From: Paracoccus sp. MKU1
GTDB lineage: Bacteria > Pseudomonadota > Alphaproteobacteria > Rhodobacterales > Rhodobacteraceae
NCBI RefSeq assembly: GCF_001447385.1
Contig: NZ_LLWQ01000206.1
Coordinates: forward strand, 32,194-96,193
Direction: 5' to 3'
Length of the DNA stretch: 64,000 nucleotides
Made by a program: the position numbers and the translations under genes. Below are positions 37,349 to 46,419 of this stretch, piece after piece (position 1 is the first letter of the stretch; every line of letters begins with the position of its first letter). The notes beneath the pieces were generated by a model. That model was given only the letters and a program-made list of their open reading frames with translations, was not told the DNA's origin and did not search any database.

Positions 37349-39142
37349 GTGGCAACCATCACCTATTCGGACACACGCGGATGCGCCAGAGACTTCCTTG
37401 AGGAGGCCCGCGCCATCGACAGCCAGTTGAAGCGCGTCATCGACGTCGAACGCTTCCGGCACCAAATCGAGACCCGGATCGCCGGATATGCCATCGTTCC
37501 GCACCCGGACTTGGTGGCTTCTGATGGTTTTCCGCTGGCTGCATCGCCCGTGGTGGCCCTTGTCGTTGCCGACGACGTCGATCTTGATCGCTTGCGCGAG
37601 GAAATCGAAGCCAAGCCCGGCGTTGTCCTGTTCATGGGCAACGCGGCAGGCACCCTGCGCCCGATGCTGGTCATTCCGGCTCGCCCGGGTCGGGTGACCG
37701 GCAGGCATTTCCGGGTTGATACCGTGGGGGAAACATCGTCGGTCTTCAGGAACGCCCTCCCCCTGATCCAGACTGATCATTGGACCATCTTCAAGGAAGA
37801 CGACACGAAGGCGCGGATGCACGTCGTCATTCAGGAAGGGCACGATGATCTCGCGTTCCTCGGCTTCGATCCGCTTCTGATCAACATGAAGCTCTACGAG
37901 GAAACCGGCGATTGCCTCTGCCCGAGAATACGGGTCCGGCTCATGGTCGAAGCCGACGTCCCTGAAGGGCAACTGCATTTCCTTGGCTGGAACGATCTCT
38001 GGTTGATCGCCCATTGCGAGGGGTCGCCTCGATATTTCGATCACATCCGCAGTCAAGACGCGCGCGTGCAGCCGGGCACCATCACTCGGTCCAAGAACCC
38101 GCTCGTCCATAAGCTGCTCCGGGAGAAAGGCCCGGACGTCATCGCCGCATCGCTGAAACCGAAAGCGGGGAAGACGCCCCGCGCGCGGGCGTTCGACTGG
38201 ACTGGCGACATCCGGTTCAAGATGCCGGACAGCGCCATGGTTTCGGCCTCCCCTTTCCGCGATCTGGCGTTCGGCAAGCTGTTCATGCTCGGACTTACCC
38301 CGAGCATGACGGCCTATGTCCCTTTCCGGGCGCGCAGCGTGGAGCGGGCTGGCTCCGAAGCTATGGGTTGCATCGAGCATGAGGAACTTCGGTCCAGTCC
38401 GGACAGGGACGCTTGGCTCGCGGCGGAAGGCAGAGTCTTCATCCATCTTCAGCCCGACGCATATCGCTTTCTTTTCGCCCTCCCAACCAACCTTCTGATG
38501 TCGATCAGAGGGAAGGTCTGGGGCGTGCAATCCTATCCGGGTTTCTACTGCTTTGGCGTGCAGGTTCCTCTATCGGCTTGCGCCATCAACCGCCCTGTCG
38601 TGTTGCGTGGTCTCGGCCCGGACATGACCAAGACCGTGCATTCGGTTCAAGGCTTGCCACAGGCGATGGACATCGCCATGAACGATGTTTCCTTGGTCGC
38701 CAGAAAGATCAGGGAGTCTGGCATCGACATGTCCTGCAACCGAGTATGGTCCGTTCGCAGCCCCCTGCCCAAGGGCGTGGTCTTCGCCACCCCCGGATGG
38801 GGCCGTGAGGTGGTCACGGAACTGGACGACGATAAGAGATACAGCAGCTATATGCGGTTTGACGCCGTCACAAGGCACGACGCCCTGTGGTGTCTGACGC
38901 GGGCAAAAGGAACTGGTTACACCTCCTCCCGCATTGGCCTGCCGTTTTTGCGTCTGATCGAGGTGGTGAAAACGGCGTTCACCGGCCTGTCTGAAAACCT
39001 GCTGGTTCCGACGTCCGATGTCCTGATGCAGGCGATGTCTTCGGCGTGCAACCAGTTGCAACGGGTGATCGACTTCGATCCGGAGCACAATGCACCCTTG
39101 GCTGCCGCATCCACAACGCGCCGGATGGTCGAACTGGACTAG
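37349..39142 (+). CDS. Large protein of unknown function
   Basis: 597 residues from GTG 37349. Mixed alpha/beta throughout with no low complexity; segments such as VVALVVADDVDLDRLREEIEAKPGVVLFMGNAAGTLRP, LHFLGWNDLWLIAHCEG and SSYMRFDAVTRHDALWCLTRAKG match nothing I know. It is the longest gene under an early-family promoter and lies just before the virion operon. Its end contains palindrome 39047. Could be an inner head protein or an early effector; not decidable from sequence. Confidence 0.65.
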   Translation: MATITYSDTRGCARDFLEEARAIDSQLKRVIDVERFRHQIETRIAGYAIVPHPDLVASDGFPLAASPVVALVVADDVDLDRLREEIEAKPGVVLFMGNAAGTLRPMLVIPARPGRVTGRHFRVDTVGETSSVFRNALPLIQTDHWTIFKEDDTKARMHVVIQEGHDDLAFLGFDPLLINMKLYEETGDCLCPRIRVRLMVEADVPEGQLHFLGWNDLWLIAHCEGSPRYFDHIRSQDARVQPGTITRSKNPLVHKLLREKGPDVIAASLKPKAGKTPRARAFDWTGDIRFKMPDSAMVSASPFRDLAFGKLFMLGLTPSMTAYVPFRARSVERAGSEAMGCIEHEELRSSPDRDAWLAAEGRVFIHLQPDAYRFLFALPTNLLMSIRGKVWGVQSYPGFYCFGVQVPLSACAINRPVVLRGLGPDMTKTVHSVQGLPQAMDIAMNDVSLVARKIRESGIDMSCNRVWSVRSPLPKGVVFATPGWGREVVTELDDDKRYSSYMRFDAVTRHDALWCLTRAKGTGYTSSRIGLPFLRLIEVVKTAFTGLSENLLVPTSDVLMQAMSSACNQLQRVIDFDPEHNAPLAAASTTRRMVELD

Positions 39143-39143
39143 C

Positions 39144-39172
39144 TTGAAATGTAGCCTGCGCTCTCGTAAGGT
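39144..39172 (+). promoter_or_regulatory. Putative late promoter before portal gene
   Basis: TTGAAA, 17 bases, TAAGGT, with ATGTAGCCTGCG at the start of the spacer; TGTAGCCTGCG also follows the late motif at 45067. Confidence 0.5.
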
Positions 39173-39204
39173 GGCGAAAACCCGTCCATGTGAGAGCGCA
39201 GGCC

Positions 39205-40941
39205 ATGTCGAAAACGAGCGAAGTCGGTCGGGAGACCCGTGTGCGCCGTGAGGGCGCTCCTTTGGTCGTGGTGGGGACCAAGGCGGACGCCACCGACCCG
39301 GTGCTGGAAAAGGTGATCCGAGGGGAATACGTCTCCCAGCAGATTGCTGATCCGTTCTCCACCAGCACGCTTGGCGGGAACTCCCGACAGATCATCCAGC
39401 CGCCGTTCAACTTCGCGGCGCTGATCAAGATGGCCGATGACAACTCGGTTCTGAAACAGTGCATCGACGTCATGGTGACCAACGTCCCCGGCCACGGTCA
39501 TCGCCTCGAATATGTTGGGGAGAGCGAGCAGCAGGACAGCGCGGAGGCCAAGGCAGAGGCTGAATTTCTACGCCTGTTTATGAAGCACCCGAACGAAGAA
39601 TACTCGATGACCGAGCTTATGCGCCGGGTGCGATGGGATGTCGAAACCATCGGCAACGGCTACATCGAGGTCGCCCGAGACAAGAAAAAGCGGATTTCTG
39701 CCTGCTGGCACGTTCCCGGCCACCTCATGCGCCTGACCGAGGTGGACCGCGACCCGGTTCAAGTCGAGGTCATCATTCCCCGGGCCGACGGCGCGGTCAA
39801 ACGCAAGGTCTGGAAACAGTTCCGGCGTTATGTGCAGATGCGCGGAACCAAGAAGGTCTACTTCAAGGAATTCGGCGACCCGCGACCCATCGACCCGAGC
39901 ACCGGGGAGGTCAACCAGAGCCTGTCCTACGAGGACACCGCGACCGAGATCATCCACCGCACGATTTACCACGGCGGGCAGGCTTACGGCATACCGCGCT
40001 GGATGCACGTCACTCCGTCGGTGATGGGGACGCGACAGGCCGAACTGACCAACCTCGACTATTTCCGCCAGAACGCCATCCCGGCCATGGTGATCACGGT
40101 TGCAGGCGGCTCCATCACCCAAGCGTCGCTGACTGCCATCGAAAGCCATCTGACAGCGGTTCGAGGCCGCATGGCGCAAAACCGCGTGGTGGTGATCGAA
40201 GCCTATGGCGACGAAGACGCCGCGTCAGATGACGGCAGCATCCCGCCGCCGCAGATCGAACTGAAGAGCATGTCCGAATACCGGCCAAGCGACGGCCTGT
40301 TCCTCGAATACTGCAAGGTCGAAACAGGGAAGATCAGGTCCGCCTTCCGGCTTCCACCGATCTTCGTCGGACTGTCCGAGGACTACAGCCACGCCACCGC
40401 CAAGGCATCGCAAGAGGTTGCCGAGGCACAGGTGTTCGGCCCGGAGCGGGTCTCGGACGAAGGCATGATCAACCAACACATCTTCGGTGACTACGACCTG
40501 AAGCATTGGGAGATCAGGTTGAACCCGCCGCGCATCACCGATCCGGAAGACGTGCTGAAGGCGCTGGACGCCTTGGAGAAGGTGGGCGGCATGACGCCGA
40601 ACATCGCCATCGGCATCGCCAACGAACTGTTCGATATGAACATCGCCACGATCAAGGAAGAATGGGGCAACTTCCCGTTCAGCGTGGTCAGGGCGCTGGC
40701 GGCGCGTGGCGCGGTAGAGGGCTGGGATGAAATCCTGAAATCCGGCGTTTCTCTTGGCGCACCCGGACAGGCTCCGGGTCAGGCCCCGCAGCCGGGGAAT
40801 TCCGGGACCAAGCCAAAGGAAGAGCAGGAAGACGACACCTCGAAGTCTATCCGAGACAGCCTTTTGACGATCCGGAAACGCTTGGTGACCGACGAAGCGA
40901 TCAACGCCAGCGTCCGCCAGCGCGCGCCAAGGGCTGCATAG
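39205..40941 (+). CDS. Portal protein
   Basis: 578 residues from ATG 39205 (GTG 39190 possible). Features of the PBSX/HK97-type portal: PPFNFAALIKMADDNSVLKQCIDVMVTNVPGHGH near the N-terminus, WDVETIGNGYIEVARD, RWMHVTPSVMGTRQAELTNLDYFRQNAIPAMVITVAGG and the C-terminal LPPIFVGLSEDYSHATAKASQEV. Forms the dodecameric DNA channel. The terminase lies 30 kb upstream, an uncommon split. Confidence 0.88.
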   Translation: MSKTSEVGRETRVRREGAPLVVVGTKADATDPVLEKVIRGEYVSQQIADPFSTSTLGGNSRQIIQPPFNFAALIKMADDNSVLKQCIDVMVTNVPGHGHRLEYVGESEQQDSAEAKAEAEFLRLFMKHPNEEYSMTELMRRVRWDVETIGNGYIEVARDKKKRISACWHVPGHLMRLTEVDRDPVQVEVIIPRADGAVKRKVWKQFRRYVQMRGTKKVYFKEFGDPRPIDPSTGEVNQSLSYEDTATEIIHRTIYHGGQAYGIPRWMHVTPSVMGTRQAELTNLDYFRQNAIPAMVITVAGGSITQASLTAIESHLTAVRGRMAQNRVVVIEAYGDEDAASDDGSIPPPQIELKSMSEYRPSDGLFLEYCKVETGKIRSAFRLPPIFVGLSEDYSHATAKASQEVAEAQVFGPERVSDEGMINQHIFGDYDLKHWEIRLNPPRITDPEDVLKALDALEKVGGMTPNIAIGIANELFDMNIATIKEEWGNFPFSVVRALAARGAVEGWDEILKSGVSLGAPGQAPGQAPQPGNSGTKPKEEQEDDTSKSIRDSLLTIRKRLVTDEAINASVRQRAPRAA

Positions 40942-40944
40942 GTC

Positions 40945-41964
40945 ATGTTCTGGATCGACGTAGATCAAGACCTGCTGGGCGAGCACCAGACCTGCGGAGG
41001 CGACCCGGATGTCGGTTGCAACGGGTTGCACGGCCCAGAGCCGGACATCACCCTGAACGACATGTCCGTTCAAGCCACGGCTCTGGCCGTTCGTCGTTCG
41101 CAGGGGGCTGCTGCCATGCCGGACAGCGCCCTGCGGTCGTTTGGCCTCGGCCCCGGGGATGATCTCTTCGCTGAATACGAGCTAGAGGCCGCTCTGGCGA
41201 TGGCTGAAGAGGCCATGGCGCTCGCTCCGGAAATCCGCGCGATCCTGACCCCCCTGCTGACCGAGAACATGCGCGCCGATGATGTCTACGAGGCGATCTA
41301 CAAGGCGGATCGCCTCTGGCGCGCAAAGTCTTGGCAGAAGGGCACCGCGCAGAGGTTCAGCGAAGCCATGACGAATGCGGTGGCCGCCGGAGTTTACAAG
41401 ACCAACAGCGCCGTCTTCCTCGACCCGATATTTCGCAACCGCATCATCGACGGCATGGTCCGGGCCGGGAAATACTACACCAACGAGTATTTCAACCGGC
41501 AGGCCATGCCCGCCCTGATCTCTGCGGTCGAGCGCGCCGTCAGCGGCGACATGGCCGGGTCTCGCGCCGGATACAAGATCGTCCAAGAGACGCTGAATGC
41601 GCGCCTCAAATCCGTGCCCTACTGGCAGGTGGTGGCAAACGTGGCCGCGTCGCGGTCCTATCACTACGGCGTGCTGCGGGCTGGCGTGTCGCTCGGGAAG
41701 CGGACCTACCAATATACCGCCGTGATGGACGAACGCACTTCGACAATCTGCGCGGCCCTGCACGGAACAACATGGTCGGTGGACTCGGCCATGTCCCTGA
41801 TGGATCAGATTGCCCAGCTTGAAGACCCGGAGGATGTAAAGGACATCGCTCCGTGGCCGAGCGTAAAAGAACTGCTGGCGATGTCTGATGACGATCTGCG
41901 TCTGCTTGGCGTCATGGTTCCGCCTATGCACCCGCGATGCCGATCCACGATTATCCTGCTCTGA
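40945..41964 (+). CDS. Head morphogenesis protein (SPP1 gp7/Mu F-like)
   Basis: 339 residues. The C-terminal signature VMDERTSTICAALHGTTW...PPMHPRCRSTIILL, with the conserved C and the H-P-x-C-R, identifies the minor head protein family. N-terminal third is helical and poorly conserved, and includes a palindrome copy (41017). Starts four bases after the portal stop. Confidence 0.85.
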   Translation: MFWIDVDQDLLGEHQTCGGDPDVGCNGLHGPEPDITLNDMSVQATALAVRRSQGAAAMPDSALRSFGLGPGDDLFAEYELEAALAMAEEAMALAPEIRAILTPLLTENMRADDVYEAIYKADRLWRAKSWQKGTAQRFSEAMTNAVAAGVYKTNSAVFLDPIFRNRIIDGMVRAGKYYTNEYFNRQAMPALISAVERAVSGDMAGSRAGYKIVQETLNARLKSVPYWQVVANVAASRSYHYGVLRAGVSLGKRTYQYTAVMDERTSTICAALHGTTWSVDSAMSLMDQIAQLEDPEDVKDIAPWPSVKELLAMSDDDLRLLGVMVPPMHPRCRSTIILL

Positions 41965-41986
41965 TCTGCAACCCGTTGCACCGAGG

Positions 41987-42021
41987 TTGACGGCTACATT
42001 TTCACGAGTTACACATGTAGC
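41987..42021 (+). promoter_or_regulatory. Putative late promoter with palindrome B
   Basis: TTGACG, 17 bases, TACACA (42010-42015); GTTACACATGTAGC (42008-42021) covers the -10. Confidence 0.55.
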
Positions 42022-42047
42022 CATCGCCACGAAAGCGGGTGCTGCAA

Positions 42048-42716
42048 ATGAAGCCCTCCGACGTCCTTTCAGAATTCAAGCGCCTCCGCGCCGAAGGGTG
42101 CCGGAAATCGGTTGACCATGCCGAGACGCAGCAAGTGAAGCGCGTCTGCCCGATCCGTCGGATGGATGACGACGAGCGCCTGATTTATGCAGAGGTCTAT
42201 GCGCCCTTCGTGCTGGACACCTATGGCGAGTATATGACCCCGGAAGACATCCGTGTGATGTGCCATCGGTTCATGCAGTTGAACCTTTCCGAAGTGATCG
42301 ACACGAACCACGACAACGTCGCCAACGGGTCTTTCCCTGTCGAGAGCTATATCGCCCGCTCCGGAGACCCGGACTTCACCGAGGGAAGCTGGGTTCTGGT
42401 GGTGAAGGTTCCGGACGATACGGTCTGGGGCGCGGTCAAGTCCGGAGAACTGAACGGGTATTCCTTCGAGGCTATGGTGCGCCCGGTCGAAACCATCGCC
42501 GAGGTCAGCACAATCCGGGATCATGTCGGGCGCACGCGCAGCGACAAGGGATCGGACCATGAGCACGCCTTTTTCGTGCAGGTGGACGAGCGCGGCCTGA
42601 TCCGCCGTGGCATCACTTCCCCCGGGCCGGACGGGCATGTGCATCACATCAGGCGAGCGTCCTACACCGAGAAGGCGGGGGCCGACTCCCACTCGCATCG
42701 CTTCGATCTGTTTTGA
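42048..42716 (+). CDS. XkdF-like prohead serine protease
   Basis: 222 residues from ATG 42048 (GTG 42039 possible). AEVYAPFVLDTYGEYMTPEDIRVMCHRFMQ, IDTNHDN, GSWVLVVKVPDDTVWGAVKSGELNGYSFEAMV are the XkdF (peptidase S78-like) motifs, including the histidine of THDN/TNHD and the S of the GYS block. Expected to mature the capsid. The C-terminus is His-rich (GHVHHIRR, DSHSHRF). Confidence 0.8.
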   Translation: MKPSDVLSEFKRLRAEGCRKSVDHAETQQVKRVCPIRRMDDDERLIYAEVYAPFVLDTYGEYMTPEDIRVMCHRFMQLNLSEVIDTNHDNVANGSFPVESYIARSGDPDFTEGSWVLVVKVPDDTVWGAVKSGELNGYSFEAMVRPVETIAEVSTIRDHVGRTRSDKGSDHEHAFFVQVDERGLIRRGITSPGPDGHVHHIRRASYTEKAGADSHSHRFDLF

Positions 42717-42726
42717 GGAGCTACAC

Positions 42727-44031
42727 ATGAAGCGTTCACCGACCACAAAGCACGTCAAGGCCCGCGCGCTCACCGACCCGAAGCCCGCCTTCGTGTCGCT
42801 GGTCAAGGCGGGTGCAAACCAAAGACCGTTTCGGACCATCAAGTCGGTCGCGCCAGAGGCCAGCGAAGCGGACGCAATCCCAAAGGAGAAGACCATGTCC
42901 AAAGGCATCAGCGCCCGTGAAGGGTTCGACATCGTTTCCCTGCGCTTCACCGGCGCAGCCTTCGCCACCGAAGAGGCCGTTCGCTCGTGGCTGACCGAAG
43001 GCGGCTATTCCGACTACGCCCTGAAGGCGGTCGATGGCGGGTTCGAGGTGGAGAACACCAATGCCCAGTTCGAGGAAGGCAGCGTCGAGAAGGTCGATGG
43101 TGCGGTGGACGGCGTCACGGCCTTCGTCGGCAAGCTGGCGAAACCGGAAGAGGTCGAGAAGACCGAGGAGGAAACCACCGCAGAGGCGGCCACGGCCAAT
43201 GCCTCGGCGGTGCAACCCGTTGCAATCACCGGCACCAAGGGCACCAGCGAGGCCGACGAGACCAAGACCGACGACCGCGCGCCCGAGGACAATGCCGAGA
43301 AGACGGGCGAGATCGAAGACGCAATGAAGGGCGTCGAACTGACCCTGAAGGGCATGTATGAAACCTCGCAGCTTTACGATGTGCTGCGCACGTTGCGCTG
43401 GATGGTCGAAGATGCGGAATACACCGACCTGACCGACGAAGATGTCGCCGCCATCCGCGCGCACGCGAGCGGCCTGATCGTGGTGCTCGGCTCGGCCATG
43501 TCCAGCACCCTGTCTGCCTTGGAAGCGGCGTTCCGGGCGAACCTGCAAAAGGACTCTGGGAATATCACCGCCGACAAGATCGCCGACGTGCCTGTTACCG
43601 CCGACAAAATCGCCAACGGGTCGTTGAATGTGGACAATCCCGCCGTCGGCACCGTCCCGGCGGAAAAGATCAACCAGACCCCTGCCGCCCCGGCGGAAGA
43701 GGGTTCGGACGCCACCACCGAAGCCAAGGCCGATAAGCCCGACTGGCAGGTGGCTGTTGATGCGCTGACGGCGCAGGTCGCGAAACTGGCCGAAGTCGTC
43801 ACCGCGAAAAGCGCGGCGTCGGAAGAGGTGGAAACGACCACCGAGGCCGACGAAGCGAAGCGCGCCGCGCAGGAAACCCCTGCCCAGTCGCGCAAGGGAA
43901 GCTCCGTTCTGGATCAAGACAAGCTGGAAGCATCCGAGACCGAGGCAAAGCAGAAAGCGGAGCAGGCCGCCGCCGCCCGCCGCCTGCGCTCGGCCCTCGG
44001 CGTCCAGACGCATGATCGCGCTTGGTCCTGA
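42727..44031 (+). CDS. Capsid-associated/scaffold-like protein
   Basis: 434 residues between protease and capsid, the usual position of a scaffold. Acidic and alanine-rich, with a predicted helical centre (KGVELTLKGMYETSQLYDVLRTLRWMVEDAEY) and a heptad-like C-terminus (AKQKAEQAAAARRLRSALG). Residues ~280-320 carry NITADKIADVPVTADKIANG, the same repeat style as the tail-tip gene. A GCTACACATGAAGC element covers its start. Palindrome 43211 encodes VQPVA. Confidence 0.6.
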   Translation: MKRSPTTKHVKARALTDPKPAFVSLVKAGANQRPFRTIKSVAPEASEADAIPKEKTMSKGISAREGFDIVSLRFTGAAFATEEAVRSWLTEGGYSDYALKAVDGGFEVENTNAQFEEGSVEKVDGAVDGVTAFVGKLAKPEEVEKTEEETTAEAATANASAVQPVAITGTKGTSEADETKTDDRAPEDNAEKTGEIEDAMKGVELTLKGMYETSQLYDVLRTLRWMVEDAEYTDLTDEDVAAIRAHASGLIVVLGSAMSSTLSALEAAFRANLQKDSGNITADKIADVPVTADKIANGSLNVDNPAVGTVPAEKINQTPAAPAEEGSDATTEAKADKPDWQVAVDALTAQVAKLAEVVTAKSAASEEVETTTEADEAKRAAQETPAQSRKGSSVLDQDKLEASETEAKQKAEQAAAARRLRSALGVQTHDRAWS

Positions 44032-44083
44032 TCACGGCAAACCCTCGCTCACCAACACCCAGACATGAAAAAGGAGACACATC

Positions 44084-45025
44084 ATGTCCACGCCTGAAGC
44101 CGTCCGCCGCGCGGACCTCGCCCTCGCCGACCTGACCGCCAATGGTGGTGTGCTCGATCCCGAGCATCAGGGCCGGTTCTTCCAGCGCGTCATCGACGCC
44201 CCCACCATTTTCCGTGAAGTCCGCTCGGTCAACATGGGCGCTCCGGAGATGAAAATTCCGAAGATCGGCTTCGGGTCGCGCGTGCTGCGCAAGGCCCCGG
44301 GCACCGGCGGCGGTGGCGCGCAGGATGACGGCACCAACACCCGCTACCTGCCTGCGGCGCAGCGGGCGAAGCCCGACTTCGGTCTGGTCGAAATGAAGAC
44401 CGAGGAATTCATCGCGGAAATCCACCTGCATGATGACCTGCTCGAAGACAACATCGAGAAGGATGCGCTGGTCGATACCATCATGGCGCTGCTGGCCGAG
44501 CGTGTCGCCCTCGACCTCGAAGAGCTTCTGCTGACCGCCGACACGTCTTCGTCGGACGCTTTCCTTGCCTCGCAGGATGGCGTGCTGAAGCTGCTGACCT
44601 CGAACGTGGTGAACGCCAACGGTGCCCCGATCTCGGCGGCCATCTTCAACTCCATGAAGAAGCAGATGCCGACCCGGTTCCGGCGCAACCTGAACGCGAT
44701 GCGCTTCTTCACGTCGATGGACGTCGAAAGCGACTACCGTCTGGCGGTCGCCTCGCGTGGCACCGATCTGGGCGACGCGATCCTGACCGGCAACGCCCCG
44801 CTGCCGGTGCTGGGCGTTCCGCTGAAGGGCGTGGCCCTGATGCCGGAACAGAACGGCCTGCTGCTGAACCCGCAGAACATTCTGTTCGGCATCCAGCGGA
44901 ACATCCGCATCGAGCGCGAGCGCGACATCCGCGCCCGGTCGTGGATCATCGTGCTGACCATGCGCGTCGCGATCCAGATCGAGGAAGAGGAAGCGGCGGT
45001 GAAGCTGGTCGGCCTCGGCCAGTAA
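44084..45025 (+). CDS. Major capsid protein
   Basis: 313 residues. Start region VLDPEHQGRFFQRVIDAPTIFREVRSVNM, then PDFGLVEMKTEEFIAEIHLHDDLLEDNIE, LDLEELLLTADTSS, and the C-terminal NILFGIQRNIRIERERDIRARSWIIVLTMRVAIQIEEEEAAVKL fit HK97-fold capsid proteins of the phi-type without a long N-terminal delta domain, in keeping with a separate scaffold. AAGGAGAC upstream. Confidence 0.85.
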   Translation: MSTPEAVRRADLALADLTANGGVLDPEHQGRFFQRVIDAPTIFREVRSVNMGAPEMKIPKIGFGSRVLRKAPGTGGGGAQDDGTNTRYLPAAQRAKPDFGLVEMKTEEFIAEIHLHDDLLEDNIEKDALVDTIMALLAERVALDLEELLLTADTSSSDAFLASQDGVLKLLTSNVVNANGAPISAAIFNSMKKQMPTRFRRNLNAMRFFTSMDVESDYRLAVASRGTDLGDAILTGNAPLPVLGVPLKGVALMPEQNGLLLNPQNILFGIQRNIRIERERDIRARSWIIVLTMRVAIQIEEEEAAVKLVGLGQ

Positions 45026-45045
45026 CCTTCGCGGCGTGAGCGGGA

Positions 45046-45074
45046 TTGACCTGCTCACGCTACACCTGTAGCCT
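45046..45074 (+). promoter_or_regulatory. Putative late promoter with palindrome B
   Basis: TTGACC, 17 bases, TAGCCT, overlapping the perfect palindrome GCTACACCTGTAGC (45059-45072). Confidence 0.55.
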
Positions 45075-45092
45075 GCGATTTAGGAGATCAGC

Positions 45093-45284
45093 ATGTCGAT
45101 CAAGATGAACCGTCAGGGGGAGATCGTGGGCGGAACCCACGCCAACCCCACGCAGATTTTGCACGCCATCGCCCGCAAGGTCTTCGGCGAGGATGCTCAA
45201 GGGGTCATCACCATCCCCGAAGCGCATGAACCCCTGCCACCGGACGAACCCCTGCCGCCGGACGAACCCGAGGGCGGGGAATAA
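45093..45284 (+). CDS. Small protein with PLPPDEP repeat
   Basis: 63 residues; ends HEPLPPDEPLPPDEPEGGE, a seven-residue tandem. Located after the capsid gene, where decoration or connector proteins are usual. TTTAGGAG upstream. Function unknown. Confidence 0.6.
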   Translation: MSIKMNRQGEIVGGTHANPTQILHAIARKVFGEDAQGVITIPEAHEPLPPDEPLPPDEPEGGE

Positions 45285-45296
45285 GGACACCGGATC

Positions 45297-45313
45297 GCCC
45301 CCTCGGGGGCTTT
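45297..45313 (+). terminator. Weak hairpin terminator
   Basis: GCCCC, loop CTCG, GGGGC, followed by only TTT. Confidence 0.4.
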
Positions 45314-45381
45314 CCCAGTAGTCGCCCAGTTCTGGGCGAGGATCGAAACCCCGTGAAATGGCAAGCACAAGGATGGACGCC

Positions 45382-45657
45382 ATGACCAACAAATACAGCG
45401 CGACGCTCGTTTCGGGCAAATCCTACACCATGATCTTTCCGGGCACGGACCCCAAGCATCCGACGGAACTGACCTTCAAGCGCGGCGTCCCCCGGGATGT
45501 CACCGAAGCGCAAAAGGAAGAACTGGAAGAGAAGGCGGTGGACGAGATCACCCTGACCTACGGCGGCGAGACGCGCACCGAAACGCGCGCCAAGTTCGCG
45601 TTCGCTCCGGCGTCGGATGACCCTGCGCCCCGGAGCCGCGCCAAACCGGCGGCCTGA
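45382..45657 (+). CDS. Small head-region protein
   Basis: 91 residues from ATG 45382, chosen for AAGGATGG upstream. YSATLVSGKSYTMIFPGTDPKHPTELTFKRGVPRDVTEAQKEELEEKAV, a small beta domain followed by a helix and a basic alanine/proline tail. Perhaps a decoration or connector-related protein; not recognised. Confidence 0.55.
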   Translation: MTNKYSATLVSGKSYTMIFPGTDPKHPTELTFKRGVPRDVTEAQKEELEEKAVDEITLTYGGETRTETRAKFAFAPASDDPAPRSRAKPAA

Positions 45658-45680
45658 CACGGGGACCGTGAGAAGGACAT

Positions 45681-45708
45681 GGCCGGGGACATCCCCGGCC
45701 TTTCTTTT
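45681..45708 (+). terminator. Strong intrinsic terminator inside the head operon
   Basis: GGCCGGGG, loop ACAT, CCCCGGCC, TTTCTTTT. It likely reduces expression of connector and tail genes relative to the capsid. Confidence 0.85.
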
Positions 45709-45724
45709 AGAACAGGAGAAAGCC

Positions 45725-46417
45725 GTGACCCGCCCTCTCATCACCCTAGCAGAAGCCAAGGAGTTCATTGAGCTTCGCCCCAACAATGTGCAGCATGACG
45801 CGGTGATCGAGGGCCTGATCCTTGCCGCGACCGAGGAGCTTGAGCAAGCCACGCGCAGGCGCTTTGACCGCCACGAGATCACCGATGACTTCGACACGAG
45901 GCACACATACCAAACCGATGTAGACCTTCTGGGATGCAGCGAAAGCGGCACCGTTGTCCGGTCGAGCCGACAGACCTTCACCCTGACCGGCCTCTTCCCG
46001 GATCAGACCGAAGGTGCGCAGGTGTTCTACGATCCCAAAGGGGCATTCGGCCCTGACACCGAAGTTGATGGCGCGCTGTTTCGTATCGACTGGGTCACGG
46101 GAAAGTTCGACCTGCTGCGCGGCACCATTCAAACCGTTCGCGGTCTTCGCGTCGTTTATACGGCGGGCATAGAACCCGACAACGAGGGCACACTTTCAGG
46201 CACCGCGCCCGATGCGCTGAAGCTGGCCTGTAAATTCCAGACCGCCTTCCTGTTCAAACGTCACCGCGCCGACAATGTCGGCCTGACAGTGGATCGTGGC
46301 GTCGTCTCCGAGAAGACCGCCGTCGCCACCGGGCGCTGGAACGTCAGCACCGGGCTTTGCCGAGAGGCGCAGGGGCTGGTCCGCCGCTTCCGGATGCCGA
46401 TCCTCGGCAGAGGCTGA
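45725..46417 (+). CDS. Head-tail connector (gp6-like adaptor)
   Basis: 230 residues from GTG 45725 with AGGAG upstream. LITLAEAKEFIELRPNNVQHDAVIEGLILAATEELEQATRRRF is the helical opening of HK97 gp6-type adaptors, and the C-terminal APDALKLACKFQTAFLFKRH helix is typical. Sits between portal and tail in the virion. Confidence 0.75.
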   Translation: MTRPLITLAEAKEFIELRPNNVQHDAVIEGLILAATEELEQATRRRFDRHEITDDFDTRHTYQTDVDLLGCSESGTVVRSSRQTFTLTGLFPDQTEGAQVFYDPKGAFGPDTEVDGALFRIDWVTGKFDLLRGTIQTVRGLRVVYTAGIEPDNEGTLSGTAPDALKLACKFQTAFLFKRHRADNVGLTVDRGVVSEKTAVATGRWNVSTGLCREAQGLVRRFRMPILGRG

Positions 46418-46419
46418 CC

